In this document: positions 33,282-44,425 of the stretch, one piece after another | How positions within the stretch are numbered: position 1 is the stretch's first letter | Layout of the letters: each line of letters begins with the position of its first letter | From: Cladophialophora immunda | Taxonomy: Eukaryota > Ascomycota > Eurotiomycetes > Chaetothyriales > Herpotrichiellaceae | DNA length: 64,000 nt | Direction of reading: 5' to 3' | NCBI RefSeq assembly: GCF_000835495.1 | Contig: NW_015622547.1 | Span: 2,666,001 to 2,730,000 of the forward strand | Notes under the pieces: model-generated | Told to the model about the DNA's origin: nothing | The model's input: the letters and a program-made list of their open reading frames with translations, nothing else | The model's database searches: none | Program-made: the position numbers and the translations under genes

Positions 33282-34151
33282 ATGTCTGCGACAACGACTC
33301 AGACCTCCGTGTCCACCACCCTCTCTGGGGCTCAAGATTCTTCATATGTCCCGAGAGGCCCGGTGCACACAAAGTTGAACTTTTTCAGAGACCCTGAGGA
33401 TGGTTCAAAGCCATACAACTATGTTGAGAAACAGCCTGAAGGCGAACCACAACGGAACTTCGGAGAGACCGTGATTGACGTCCAGATGAATGACATCCGC
33501 GGCCGAGAAACCGAATTCTATCTTGACAAAGACGCTTTTCAAGCTATCAAAGGCGTCCCATCAGAAGAGACGGAATTCGTCGACGATGAACATATCAAGA
33601 AAGTCTATTATCCCGAGGTAGAAAAACTGCTGCTGGAGAACGTTCCGGGTGCACATAAAGTCACCATTTTTGACCACACCATCCGTCGGTCGAACCCTGA
33701 GGCTCCTCGTGCCCCTGTCACCAGAGTGCACGTTGATCAGACGCCGCGGTCAACCGAGTGGCGCGTGAAGCTACACAATCCCGAAGAAGCAGATGAGCTT
33801 TTGAAGGGCCGATACCGAATCATCAACGTTTGGCGACCCATCAACGGCACCGTTCAGGCGCATCCTCTTGGTTTTGCCTCTGCCGATACTGTCGATGACA
33901 ACGACCTTGTACCTGTTGAGCACAGATACCCTCATCGGACGGGTGAGACGGCTGCAGTGAGGTATAACAAAAACCAGACATTTTATTACTGGTCTGGTAT
34001 GGACAATGATGAGAGGCTGTTCTTGAAGTGCTATGACAGCAAGGAAGGCGTCGGCCAAAGAGTTCCTCACACGGCTTTCGTGGATCCTAGGACGCCCGTG
34101 GGAGCCAAGGGCCGGGAGAGCATTGAGGTCCGTGCATTGGTTTACGGTTAG
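33282..34151 (+). CDS. CmcJ/AsaB-like (GA4 desaturase-type) oxygenase
   Basis: Intronless, 289 residues. The sequence follows the fungal AsaB/CmcJ hydroxylase-desaturase family. It has an N-terminal LNFFRDPEDGSKPYNYVEK block; the conserved NDIRGRETEFYLDKDAF; and HKVTIFDHTIRRS and APVTRVHVDQTP, which contribute the putative metal-binding residues (His in FDHT and the H-x-D of VHVDQ). These are followed by RYRIINVWRPINGTVQAHPL and a C-terminal TFYYWSGMDNDERLFLKCYDS. Members of this family act in secondary metabolism and related modifications and are thought to be Fe(II)/2-oxoglutarate-type oxygenases. The substrate here is unknown, and no biosynthetic core gene (PKS, NRPS or terpene synthase) is visible within the window. 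Length is usual for the family. Confidence 0.88.
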   Translation: MSATTTQTSVSTTLSGAQDSSYVPRGPVHTKLNFFRDPEDGSKPYNYVEKQPEGEPQRNFGETVIDVQMNDIRGRETEFYLDKDAFQAIKGVPSEETEFVDDEHIKKVYYPEVEKLLLENVPGAHKVTIFDHTIRRSNPEAPRAPVTRVHVDQTPRSTEWRVKLHNPEEADELLKGRYRIINVWRPINGTVQAHPLGFASADTVDDNDLVPVEHRYPHRTGETAAVRYNKNQTFYYWSGMDNDERLFLKCYDSKEGVGQRVPHTAFVDPRTPVGAKGRESIEVRALVYG

Positions 34152-36124
34152 TTGACCTTGATAGGCGGCACTATGACTCTCGGAGCATTTAGCATTTATA
34201 CACCTTGGTCAATGTATATTAGATGTTGACATGAATACATGAAATTGAAAATCTTCACTAAACTTGGCCGCAACTCGATTATCGCTTTATATTTTTTTTG
34301 ATCTCTCATAAAATATGGGTATTTTTTTCATCTGGAACTCAGCGGGGGATGGAGTGCAAGCGCAAGGCGAGCAACTTGCTCCAGGATGGGTTGAGCTAGT
34401 ATTACCTCGTAGTGTTCGCTTGAAATGCGCGTGGTGGGCGAATTTCAGACGTCTCGAGCAGCGAATGTCCTTTGTTTTTACGATCGGCCATGAAGTTCTT
34501 GTTCAAGCAAAACTCCTTCGCTTCTTCCTGGCTCCCTAGAGACATAAGTCTTTCCCCAGCAACATGTGTACTCGGTACTCGGTACATTGTCTGCACCCTG
34601 GGAGTGGAGAAGCCTCTTCAGCCTCGCCCTAGTATGAGCCAAGCCTTGCCATGCGAATACGAGCAGCCTCGCGAGAATTGGTGCGCACTGATTGGCCAGC
34701 TCGACCTCGCCCTGCAAACCGACGACTTCTCTCCACCTACCTCATCGTTTGAATATCCCTGGTGCCTGGAGTTTCTCCTTTCCGCGCTTGCCCATTTGTT
34801 TGGCCCCATCTACCCCATCTGTATTTCCTGCCACTCCGCTGCGGCTGTGTGTCTTGCGGCTGGGCTCCAGCGTCCCTGGAAATGGAAGGTCTCAGCAGCG
34901 GCTCGATCCACCAGCAGGGTGGCCGTAAGAATACGAGAGTTACTGCATCTGGAAAGCCTGTCGCGACAGCGAACCTCGTACAGAGCGACGATCAGGCCAG
35001 GCGATCTTGGGTCATTTTAGGGCGTCCCTGAACCCGAGTACGCTTTCCCTTGGCTTGTCAAACTTTGGGTAACCATCTTCCTACGGGGGACGAAGAAACG
35101 GTAGGCCGAGAGGCGAGGCCTTGGTCAGACACAGCGCCTCCTTCAAACCAGCCACGGACGTGCATGGTGATCTCCTGCCATATCTCCTACCCCATTACCT
35201 CAGGAATAATTGATTCGCCCCAGATACGAACCATACCATCTTGGACTGGAATGGGGGGAAGATATGTTTCTGCCTGGTCGCCGCGCGCCGCAAACTGAGC
35301 CTCCTGGTCTGGCTGTTCTTGCACCCTGGTTGCCGCCCGCAAGGACGCCCACAAGGCAGCACCATTTCCTTGAACTCTCTCTCAACGTCTGAAACCCCCG
35401 AAAAGGACTTTCGTGTCCACCCTCCCCTCCCCAATTTTCTCGATAATCCGACATCCCGAATTCGAAAGTTGCCTCATTCGTTATACGCTGCAGTGTCGAT
35501 ATTTCCAAGAGTGGGATAGATAATCTACCGCCAAGCGAGGCGAAGACCCAGCAAACGTCGACGTATCGAGACTGTTGTCGTGTCTCCAAAGCTATGCGAC
35601 GACAAAAGCGAAGATGTCTCCTCCTCCAATCAAGTGTCCTGGCGTGCCTGGGAAATCTTGGAGCCCCTAGCCGATAAACGCTGTCCGCCGTCGCTGATTC
35701 GATGGCGATCCGAATACGTGGGTTGCGTGCACCCTATCTTACAACTTTTTTCAGTGCAGAAAAGTGTCGCGAGCGAAGATTTTCTTTATACCCAGGCATA
35801 TGAAGACCATGCGGGTCACTCCACTCTTCTCATTTCTTGTCCGCTTCCCTTGTCACGAAGTATTCTGGTGCTATTTGTTTTCCTGGGCTTCATGTGAAAG
35901 GATGAATGGGACGAAGATGGCGTGTATATATAGATGCCTCATTCCCTCTTCTCTTGATGCTCGAGGTCCTTCTTTTCTCCAATCCGGTTGACTCGTAATC
36001 ATTGTTCTCCTTACGCTTTCATATATACCGAGAACTTGGACGACGATCCCAAGATAACATCTCCAAAGCAAGGAAACCATCAAAAAGGCCTCTCTGTTTC
36101 TCCCAGAAGGTTGTCTAACACAAG
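34152..36124. other. intergenic region
   Basis: About 2 kb with no convincing gene. TATA-like runs near 35925-35932 and 36022-36027 precede the RTA1 gene. A tandem TACTCGG lies near 34572-34585. Confidence 0.5.
35925..36027 (+). promoter_or_regulatory. candidate TATA elements of the RTA1 gene
   Basis: TATATATA at 35925-35932 and TATATA at 36022-36027, about 193 and 98 bp upstream of the ATG at 36125. Either could position transcription; no direct evidence. Confidence 0.35.
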
Positions 36125-37253
36125 ATGTCGAACGACAACAACAACGACAACTCGGACCTGAACCTGTACTTCTACTCCCCTTCGACCGCGGCGGCCGTCA
36201 TCTTCTCGGTGCTATACTTCCTCCTGACCCTGTGGCACGGGTACACCAACTTCATCGCGACCCGGCGCGCGACGTACAAGCACAAGTACACGATCCCGCT
36301 GTTCGTGGCCTGCGTCATCTCCACGGCAGGGTGGTCCATCCGGATCGCGTCGATCCACAACCTGGCCTCGATCCCGCTGTACGCCGTGAGCGCGTCGTAC
36401 ATTGTCATCTCGCCCATCTTCGTCTGCGCCACGCTGTACCTGCTGCTCACGCGCCTGATCCGGACGACCCTGCCGGCTGCGGACCACAACGACAATAACA
36501 ACCAGCAGGTCTTCTTCCGCATCCCACCCCGCTGGCTGGGCCGCATCTTCATCACCTCGGACATCTTCAGCTTCCTCACCCAGTGTTCTGGCTCCGGCAT
36601 CGCCAGCTCGGGCAACTGGGAGGGGGACCTGAAGACCGTGGGCACGAACGTGCTGCTCGTCGGCCTCAGCCTGCAGCTCGCAACGTTTAGTGTCTTTCTC
36701 GTCGTGCTGGGCAAATATGTCAAGAGGGTGAGCCGGGACAAGGACGCAGGGTTGAATCCTCGCGTGAGGAAGGTTGTGTGGGCGGTCTGGATCGCGGGAT
36801 TCTGGGTGCAGGTGAGTATATATATACCCATTCCCAGATATGTCCCCTCACTTGCATTTCCCCCTTCCCTTCTATATTATTTTCTCTCCTTCTCTCTCTC
36901 TTGTTTTTGTGTTTTGTTCTCCCTTTCCAGTAACGGTGACAACACAAGTTCCCTAACACTTGCCCCAAACGCAATAGGTCCGTTCCGTCTACCGCGTCGT
37001 CGAGTTCGGTATGGGCATCGACGGATACCCCTTCACCCACGAGTGGTGCCTGTACGTCCTCGAGGCGGTGCCCATGTTCATCGCCCTCACGGTCCTGGCG
37101 CTCTACCACCCGGTCAAGTTCATGCAGCAGAAGCCGCGGGCAGAGTACGCCCTACAAGAAAGCACGGGCGACGCGAGAAGCCGACGACGACCGGGCGATA
37201 TCCACCTCTCCTTGAACAAGAACAAAGGCGGCGTCGTGGACAATGCAGTGTAA
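36125..37253 (+). CDS. RTA1-like membrane protein (lipid-translocating exporter family)
   Basis: Exons 36125-36811 and 36978-37253, with intron 36812-36977 (GTGAGT..ATAG, phase 0). The product is 320 residues with seven hydrophobic segments. The N-terminus YFYSPSTAAAVIFSVLYFLL, the segment TRRATYKHKYTIPLF, GWSIRIAS, and the conserved IFITSDIFSFLTQCSGSGIAS (QxxGxG) are RTA1 domain features. After the intron come RSVYRVVEFGMGIDGYPFTH and EWCLYVLEAVPMFIAL, also conserved. RTA1 proteins are linked to resistance to aminocholesterol drugs, lipid translocation or stress response. This one may face the plasma membrane, but the substrate is unknown. The intron joins the two conserved halves without loss of frame. 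Confidence 0.92.
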
Positions 37254-38195
37254 AGGTGCGGCTTGTGTCGAAAGAGATGGGTGGTGATGAAGGGGGAAAT
37301 AGATTGTCGTCAAGCAGTGGTATGCAACAATTTGCTCATGTTCGATCGATCGAACTACGCGTTTGCGAGGGCAGGAAGTCAGGGACACCCACAATCCAGG
37401 AGCATGCTGCAGTCGATAATACAGGGAATGGCACACCCGGCGAAGAGGTGGAAAACTTTATTTCGAGGTGTTGGTCGTGGGAAATACATGGTTCCAATTG
37501 CCGCCGGCTGGGTAATCATTCGATGCGATCAGCGAAGAATCATGGGACGGTCGCTGGCGTTGCAAGGACGACTTTGGGGGGGGCAAAGGCGTTGAGAAAT
37601 AGGAGGGATAACTGAGGATCGAAAATGGACTTGGGATTGCAGGAGGACGGCCTTACAACTTCGTGGCGCTTAAACCAGCTCCGTCGCACAGATCTTTCTT
37701 TCAATGACTGGCTTTGGACGTATCGGTTCGCAGGGTGTGAACCACTCGGTCACGCTCACTGGTTCGAGAATGTTGACATATTGCTTGGGGATTCACGTAT
37801 ACCATGGGTGAGTGCGATCTGGGAGAAGAGGATATCAATTTCTCGCCCTGGAAAGACTACCTTCAGTCACCTATAGGTGTGGTATTTGAGCCTGAATCGA
37901 CGCTCAATCTGCTGGTGTTGAATTACCCATCTGGACAAAACCTCCCCATGCAACATACAATACTTGTAAGAGAAATCACTTGGGGGAAGGCATTTCCCTA
38001 ACCCTCCAAAAAGCCTTCCTGGAAGATCCAGAAATCGACCGTAAGTGGATGCTTCGAGCTTCAACCGGCATCTCTCTAGCGAATGAATACTGACCTGCAC
38101 TTTTATATGATGGCATTGTCATTCTGTCTTTCTCCCACCCTTCGGGTATGCTCGTCTCCATGATGACTGATATCATCCTGTTCTCATGAACCACA
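37254..38195. other. intergenic region between convergent genes
   Basis: About 940 bp between the RTA1 gene (+) and the Zn2Cys6 gene (-). Nothing recognisable. Confidence 0.5.
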
Positions 38196-39584
38196 TCAAG
38201 TAGGTGTCAGAATCGTCGACTGGGGGGTGATATCCCGCGTTGTAAGATGAAGCTGCAGGACAGGTGGCAGTTGGAGCACATCACCATTGATTTCCGCAAG
38301 AACAGTGGCAATCACGTTCTTTGGCCAATCAAGGTGCGCTTCCCATTCTGAATCCTCGAGTCTCTGGAAAATTCCTTGAGCCCACTCGACTGTGCCCTGC
38401 AGGACGCGCACGCGGCTTACATCTGCACGGTGTGGCCACTCATGCGCCGCGAGAGGAACCATCAACAACTGCACGCCCACGAAGTAAGCAAGAAGGAGCT
38501 GAGCGACAAGATTGTTTGGGTCCAGGAAGGTCTTGAATGAGTCATGGCATAGTTCATACCATACGCCATACACGCCGATGAATTGTATATAGCCTGATGC
38601 TGGCGAGGCTTGGAGCGAGGTGATTACATCGACGAGTGCCGCGTGGAAATCGATTTCTGTGCCACCAGTCAAAAACGGCCGAATGCTCTCGAGGGCCGTA
38701 TACGCATCTTGCAGCAATCGAGGGTCAACGGGTGGCAGATTCTGCAGACGAGGCGCCATGTATTTGAAGTGCCAGTCTGGTTGCAGGTTGAACGCCGTAG
38801 GGGAGTGCTCTTCTTTGATTTTCTCCGTTGTAAGGGCGCAGCCTCGCACCATGGTGATGAAATCAGACAGGCCGTCACTCATATATGAAGCTTGAAAGGT
38901 AAGGGCGTAGCAAGAAGCGAGCATGGCGTCCGCCTCTCCGTAGGAACGCGCGGTCTGGCTGAGTGCTTGGTTGAGGCCCGCAATAGCCTGGCCGCGATGA
39001 ATCAGAGACTCTCTTCGGTAGTCCACGCCTGTGAGGCGGCTGAGGTGGGAGGCTCCGAGCGAAAGCAACGCGTGCATCAGGTATTCGTGCTGTTCAGCAA
39101 ATTGAGGGATATCGTTGATCCAGACATGATCATTGTCGACTGGTAGGTGTGGATAGGCGATGGTGAGAAAGTGATGGAAGAATCGCATGTCCAGGATTGA
39201 AAATGTGGCAGCTGGGAAGGATGGGGAAGTACTGGGATTCCGCCTTATCAGCGGCAGATTGCTCGACTTGCGCACTGCTGGCTCCGTTGGATAGACGCAA
39301 CTAAGTCCTTTCATCAAACAACTCCCACACGCAGGCTTCGTCTCTGAGCATTTGATCTTTCTTTGTTTACAGCTAAAGCAACCGCCGCGGGACTTTTTGT
39401 GCGATCGTCGCGTGAGATTGGGAGCCAGCGTCCGGGTCTTTGGTTGGGTGCTGCGTCGCGAACCATTACTTCCCGGAGTGGTTGGTTCTGACGAGAAATC
39501 CCATGAAGCTATCGACGTGATATCCGCCGAAAGGTCGCTGGAGACACTGTGGTCCAAAGTCATGATCGTGTATGTGGTTAGCAA
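38196..39584 (-). CDS. Zn(II)2Cys6 transcription factor (UPC2-like)
   Basis: Intronless minus-strand reading of 462 residues; an alternative start seven codons downstream (MTLDHS) is equally possible. The zinc cluster lies at Cys69, 72, 79, 86, 89 and 96 (CFSCKQRKIKC...CGSCLMKGLSC), preceded by the basic TRRSHKKSRGG. The rest carries the DUF3468/sterol-uptake-control type regulatory domain: RFFHHFLTIAYPHL, HALLSLGASHLSRLTG, and a helical C-terminal region. It probably binds CGG-type sites as a dimer. It is divergent from the hydrolase gene at 41075 across 1.5 kb and convergent with RTA1, so local regulation of the 36-49 kb group is conceivable but unproven. Confidence 0.9.
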   Translation of the reverse strand: MLTTYTIMTLDHSVSSDLSADITSIASWDFSSEPTTPGSNGSRRSTQPKTRTLAPNLTRRSHKKSRGGCFSCKQRKIKCSETKPACGSCLMKGLSCVYPTEPAVRKSSNLPLIRRNPSTSPSFPAATFSILDMRFFHHFLTIAYPHLPVDNDHVWINDIPQFAEQHEYLMHALLSLGASHLSRLTGVDYRRESLIHRGQAIAGLNQALSQTARSYGEADAMLASCYALTFQASYMSDGLSDFITMVRGCALTTEKIKEEHSPTAFNLQPDWHFKYMAPRLQNLPPVDPRLLQDAYTALESIRPFLTGGTEIDFHAALVDVITSLQASPASGYIQFIGVYGVWYELCHDSFKTFLDPNNLVAQLLLAYFVGVQLLMVPLAAHEWPHRADVSRVRVLQGTVEWAQGIFQRLEDSEWEAHLDWPKNVIATVLAEINGDVLQLPPVLQLHLTTRDITPQSTILTPT

Positions 39585-41074
39585 ACAGTTTCAGGACATC
39601 TGGGTTGCTGGAGTGGTTTTGGGCATGAGAGCTATCAAAAAATCAGGTCATTTCTTCGACAACGGATTATTGAGAAGTCGGTAACGAGCGCCAGAATGGA
39701 GCCACGAGACAGGTTCGGGTATAGTCGGCCAAGCAACGAGGCAGACACAGGCATACTCGAGGTACTAACTAGGGTGTGCTTTGTTTTGGTGTGAAGTGAC
39801 TGCAGACAACATGAACAAATGGTCGAATGGTTGATTCTAAGGCCCGGTACTCTGCAGGGGATCAGCATGCAACGAAACGTTTCAGCCTGGAGCCAAAGAT
39901 GTCCAAGCCATAGGAAACACGAGAATGTGACGCAAAGGCGTCTGACGAACCCAATGGGAAAATTCCCAAGCCATTCGCAGCGTTCTAGAGCACGCCCTTC
40001 CCGCCCTCCAACACACGTCGATTGGGGGGCTGTGACTGTACCGTAGTGGAGGGTAAAGTACCCGCAATAATAGTATGAGGGAAAAAGAAAGTAGCCGACG
40101 TGCGCTTGGGTGCTGTTGGCCCTGGTTCCCGGGGGGGAGGACAAAGTAAAGAGCGTTATCCATTTTTGCAATAGGAGGTGAACCCGGGGTATCGGCAGCC
40201 AAAAATAGCGAACCTCTTGTTTGTTCGGTCGTATTGACAGCCCTACCAAAATGAGCCTAATGCCATCGACAATCATCCATGATCTGGGACGAAGCCAGGC
40301 AGAAGCGGAAGGCATAGGAGAAGGGTCCACCCGCGGCACGAATATTTCCAGGGAGGATGGCTTGTGGATGACTCTTTCGAGGACATGATCGGCGCAGGAC
40401 GTCTCGAGAATTTTGTGTAAGGAGGGTCGACGGGAGGGTCACGAGGGAGCAGCTGAGTGATCGATTGAGAGATTTCGGCACAATATCTCGCCGTTTCTTC
40501 CCGCAAGTTGTCTTGGGAGTACCACCGTCAAGACGGATGGGTTTCTTGGTGATCACAATGGAATTTGGGAGGGAGGGAGGAACTGTTGCTGGACAGTAGC
40601 CGAGGTCGAGGACCCTACAAGTGGTTAGTTGACGTTGTACAGTCAGCGATCGCCCAGAGCCTTGGTGAGTAGAATCCTGTGTCTCCTTCGGCGGGTGATT
40701 TCGATGTGAAGGAGGATTTACATAGCTGCTGTGGTGACAGAGGACGAGAGGTGAATATAAAACAAATCTAGACAGGATGGAAGAGAAAAGAAGATCCAAA
40801 TGCTCGTGCAAAGGAAGCTGTTGCCTTGTCGTCTATGACGTCGTCGACCGCTCAGTGCCTGCGCCGGCCAAAACTGGTCGCCGCCTTTCGCTTGTCGCCG
40901 AAACTGCGCTTCTCGTGGTGGGTGCGTAAGCCCTCAGATTTGTTGCAATGCACTTCTTTCATTGAGCTTTGTTTTCCGTCGGGTCCTGTCTGCCATTTGG
41001 CTGTTCTTCCTTCGCTCCTCCGAGACGCGGTATTGCAATAGACCTCACTAGACAGTCTTGCTTTTGATGCTGTG
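39585..41074. other. intergenic region, divergent promoters
   Basis: About 1.5 kb between the Zn2Cys6 gene (-) and the hydrolase gene (+). Short ORFs on both strands, including a 234-codon minus reading at 39635-40339, show no recognisable motifs. Probably regulatory sequence for both genes. Confidence 0.5.
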
Positions 41075-42547
41075 ATGGATCTCTCTCCGCGAGCCCTTGT
41101 CAGGCTCCTCCTGCCGCGACTGCCACTATTGCTTAAGACGATCGTCCTCAACGCGCTTTCCTTGTCGCCTAATTCATCAAAGCAAGATTTGACAACAGAG
41201 GTGGTTGTGGTTGTTCTGCGATCTATCATGAGGGTCAGAAAGCCCATGGGATATCTGCAACACATCTCTAAGAAGGACCCTGGAATCAAGGGACCGATTT
41301 GCATCGCCAAAGTGACCATTCCACCACCTCTTGACGAGACCGGCCCGCGAGAAGCTATTGTGGCGGCTATAAAAGAGCTTGGAGACGGTAGCGAAACATA
41401 CACTCTTCCCGACGTCGTGGGCGTGGAAGCCGAGTGGACTGGCTTCAGAAAAGGCGTGCCTGCTCATGAATCTAGACCAGACGTATCCGAAGACGACCAT
41501 TATAGAATTCTGATGGCAAGCGTTTCGGCCAACACCACGATTCTGTATTTCCATGGCGGTGCCTACTTCTTGATGGACCCGGCTTCGCATAGAGATCCTG
41601 TTTCCCGTCTCGCACGACTGACTGGAGGTCGCTGCTATTCTGTCAGATACCGTCTAGCCCCTCAAAATCCTTTCCCTGCTCAGTTGCTCGATGGATTGGT
41701 GGCTTATTTGTCGCTCCTGGCGCCTCCCAAGGGCCTGCCCCACGACCCTGTACCTGCGAAACATATCGTATTTGCCGGGGACTCTGCTGGCGGGAATCTT
41801 GCTGTGGCATTATTGCAGCTCCTCTTGACACTGCAGAGAATGGGTGTGACCAGCATCAAATTCCATGGTGTCGATGTCCCCATTGAGCTTCCAGCGGGCA
41901 TTTGCCCCAACAGTGCGTGGGCCGACATATCTCGGTCCATGCCCTCTATAAACCACAATGCTCACCTGGATTATCTGGATCCACCTACTCCAGAAGGCGT
42001 GTCGAAATCAGATCCTCTTCCGGATGATCTATGGCCGGCAAGCCCTCCTCGAGCAAACATCTTCTGTAACGCATCAGTGATGGCACACCCTCTCGTGTCA
42101 CCTCTAGCTGCTGGCCCGGAACTCTGGAAGGGGATGCCTCCAGCATGGCTGTGCCTGGGTAACGAAGGACTGGAGGACGAGATCACGATTCTCGCTCGCA
42201 GAATGCATCAGGGTGGTGGAGTGGTGGATTTCGTGGGCTACGAGGGGATGCCGCATTGTTTTGCCATGGTGTTCCCCAAAACTCCGAAAAGCAGGGACTG
42301 CTTTGAACGTCAGACAAATTTCTGCTCGGCTGTCGTCGACGGCACTGGCCCTACTTCGAGCAGATTTGTTTGGGTAAAGGCCTTTTCCAAACCATCAAGC
42401 ACCGAGGAGCTGGACCCAGATCAGCTGAGCAAACTTAGTGACCAAGAGGTGACGGACGCGATAAATACAATGCAGAACCATGCAAGGAAGAGGGAGGCAC
42501 AAGCTTTGATGAAGTGGCACGAACAGCAAACTAGGGCCAAGCTATGA
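41075..42547 (+). CDS. alpha/beta hydrolase, hormone-sensitive-lipase family
   Basis: Intronless, 490 residues. HSL-family hallmarks are present: HGG at about 160-162 (ILYFHGGAYFLMDPASHRDPV), forming the oxyanion hole, and GDSAGG with nucleophilic Ser at about 237. The C-terminal stretch GNEGLEDEITILARR carries the acidic triad residue, and GYEGMPHCFAMVF carries the catalytic His. An N-terminal hydrophobic patch (LVRLLLPRLPLLLKTIVLNAL) may be a membrane-association segment. The C-terminal 60 residues are charged and helical and not part of the core fold. The enzyme should cleave esters or lactones of small to medium hydrophobic acids. Its stop codon lies 48 bp from that of an enoyl-CoA hydratase gene transcribed towards it. 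Confidence 0.92.
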   Translation: MDLSPRALVRLLLPRLPLLLKTIVLNALSLSPNSSKQDLTTEVVVVVLRSIMRVRKPMGYLQHISKKDPGIKGPICIAKVTIPPPLDETGPREAIVAAIKELGDGSETYTLPDVVGVEAEWTGFRKGVPAHESRPDVSEDDHYRILMASVSANTTILYFHGGAYFLMDPASHRDPVSRLARLTGGRCYSVRYRLAPQNPFPAQLLDGLVAYLSLLAPPKGLPHDPVPAKHIVFAGDSAGGNLAVALLQLLLTLQRMGVTSIKFHGVDVPIELPAGICPNSAWADISRSMPSINHNAHLDYLDPPTPEGVSKSDPLPDDLWPASPPRANIFCNASVMAHPLVSPLAAGPELWKGMPPAWLCLGNEGLEDEITILARRMHQGGGVVDFVGYEGMPHCFAMVFPKTPKSRDCFERQTNFCSAVVDGTGPTSSRFVWVKAFSKPSSTEELDPDQLSKLSDQEVTDAINTMQNHARKREAQALMKWHEQQTRAKL

Positions 42548-42595
42548 AGACATTGCAGGGTTCATATCCCTCTCTTTCCCAATTTCGGAGCCAGT

Positions 42596-43598
42596 CTACA
42601 ACTTGGCCTTGTTTGATGGGTGTACGCGAGGTCTTGAACCAGTGTCGACCTCGTTGAACCACGGATACAAGGGCGGGCCGTCTTTCTCGAGAGTTGCAGA
42701 GAACTCTGGCTGTCTCTTCTCCATGAAGCTTTGTACACCTTCCTTGCAATCGGGGTTGGCAAACATGTGGTAGAGGACGGCGCTATCGAGAAGATGAGTT
42801 TCCTCAGCTGATGGTTTTCCTCTCCACATCAACTCTCTATTCATGAATCCAGCCAACACACTTGTCTTCTCTGCAATGGTGGTAGCGAGTTCAAGTGCTC
42901 GCCTCAAGACACCGGCTTGATCCTCAATGACCTCCTGGAAAAGATTTCCAAAATGCTTCGAATCGCCTCTGTATACGTCGCCTGTCGTGAGCAGGTACAG
43001 GGCGTTCGAGTAGCCAATCAGCCTTGGCAGGAAGAAGGACGAGTTTGACTCCATGGTGATTCCCCGTCTGGCGAAGACAAAGCCATATTTTGACGAGGCG
43101 TGGGCGATTCTGATGGCAGCCGACAAGCTCAAGGTCATACCCAGACCAACAGCGGATCCGTTCATCGCGACAATGGTTGGTTTCCGGCATCGATAGATGC
43201 ACAGATTGAGGCGACCACCGCTGTAGTGCTGGGTCAGCAAACGACACAGCGCTCCAACTACGATAAACGTACCTGTCGCGATGATCCACCAGTCTCTCCC
43301 TCTCTCCTCCACTGGGGAATCCGATTTCGAGATCCGCGCCCGCACAGAACATCTTGCCGGCTCCGGTGATGACGATGCATTTGACTCGTTCGTCGAGGTC
43401 GAACATGGGGTAGACCAGTTCGAAATCGCGCATCATCTGGACTGTGAAGGCATTGCCTTGCTTTGGACGGTTCAACGTCACCACTACCACCGGGGTAGCT
43501 TCCGGTGTATTCTCAGGGTAATGGGACACCTTGATATCCTTGACAGGGAGGGATTCGTAGGACGTGGGGATTTTGACCGTGACTGGATCCGGCAACAT
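42596..43598 (-). CDS. peroxisomal enoyl-CoA hydratase/isomerase
   Basis: Two exons on the minus strand: 43273-43598 and 42596-43220, with intron 43221-43272 (GTACGT..ACAG, 52 bp) splitting a Ser codon. The product is about 316 residues. Crotonase landmarks are present: LNRPKQGNAFTVQMM, the oxyanion segment GAGKMFCAGADL at about 79-90, MNGSAVGLGMTL, and GITMESNSSFFLPRLIG with the possible acid/base Glu. The C-terminus ends in KAKL, a PTS1-type signal (AKL), so import into peroxisomes is expected and a role in beta-oxidation of fatty or branched acyl-CoAs is likely. Hydratase versus isomerase cannot be separated. An in-frame upstream ATG at 43727 exists, but 43598 directly precedes the conserved region and is preferred. 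Confidence 0.92.
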
Positions 43599-44425
43599 GG
43601 TGGAAGTTGTGGAATAGATACAGGGGGACAGCAGCAATGATGACCACCTACTGGCTGACAGCCTTATTAGACGTACGGTACGGATTTCCACCGATAGCAG
43701 CACCTTGAATATAGAAGAGAGATGCACTTGCCGGAGAGAGGATCTGGGGGTTCAAAGAGCTGTTATGCCCATTGAATCTTTTGCACACGTGGATAAGCCT
43801 GGGGAGCCTCGGTTTGAACTGCATTTGATTTGTGAACATGCAACCGTGGGCTTTGGCTTTGCCATTGGGGGTTTGATTGGTTCATATTAGTCCCTGGACA
43901 TCTGCGGAACCACCAGAAGTACCTGCATACCTAGGTATGCAGGTAGGTACACAGTTGTAAGTAATCGATACCGAGAGCGAGGACGAGGCGGTTCCGACTC
44001 GCTGGCATGAACCTAGGTAGCGAGATATCTACATCGGAGCCCTTGCATCTATACCCCCGGTGTGATAGCATCGAGGTTCAACCTGAATGAACCCTGGATC
44101 AGTGTCAGGCAAAGCTGGATGTTAAGATACCTGGGCATGCACTATATACTCTACGGATATTACATGTGTGTCTATGGGTAACTGTATGTGTTGTGTGTAT
44201 CAGAGCCAGCGGCCCAGTCCGCAGAAGCTAATCAACGACAAAATTTAGAACGCCCACTTCATCCATCTCATTAGGGTGTGTTTGATTGATCCAGAAAACA
44301 CTAATCTTTTGATGTAGCCAAGGATCTCCAAAATCCAGTCACCGTATGTGTGTGATACATCGAAATGTCGATTCCGTTCCTTTAGGCGAGTAATCCGACT
44401 GTTGTCCCGACTGACGAAATGACCC
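43599..44425. other. intergenic region with palindrome
   Basis: Between the hydratase start and the end of an MFS gene. Contains a 26 bp perfect palindrome at 43920-43945 and another ACCTAGGTAG at 44011-44020. No gene recognised. Confidence 0.55.
43920..43945. repeat. 26 bp perfect palindrome
   Basis: Two 13-base arms meet at CCTAGG: the arm TACCTGCATACCT is followed directly by its reverse complement. Could form a cruciform or bind a dimeric factor. See the related CCTAGG elements elsewhere in the window. Confidence 0.85.

Noticed and set aside
36172..36831. 219-codon reading opposite to the RTA1 gene
   Set aside because: Antisense shadow of the strongly GC-biased RTA1 coding exon.
39635..40339. 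234-codon minus reading between the Zn2Cys6 gene and the hydrolase
   Set aside because: Lacks recognisable domains and good codon pattern; lies in a divergent promoter region.
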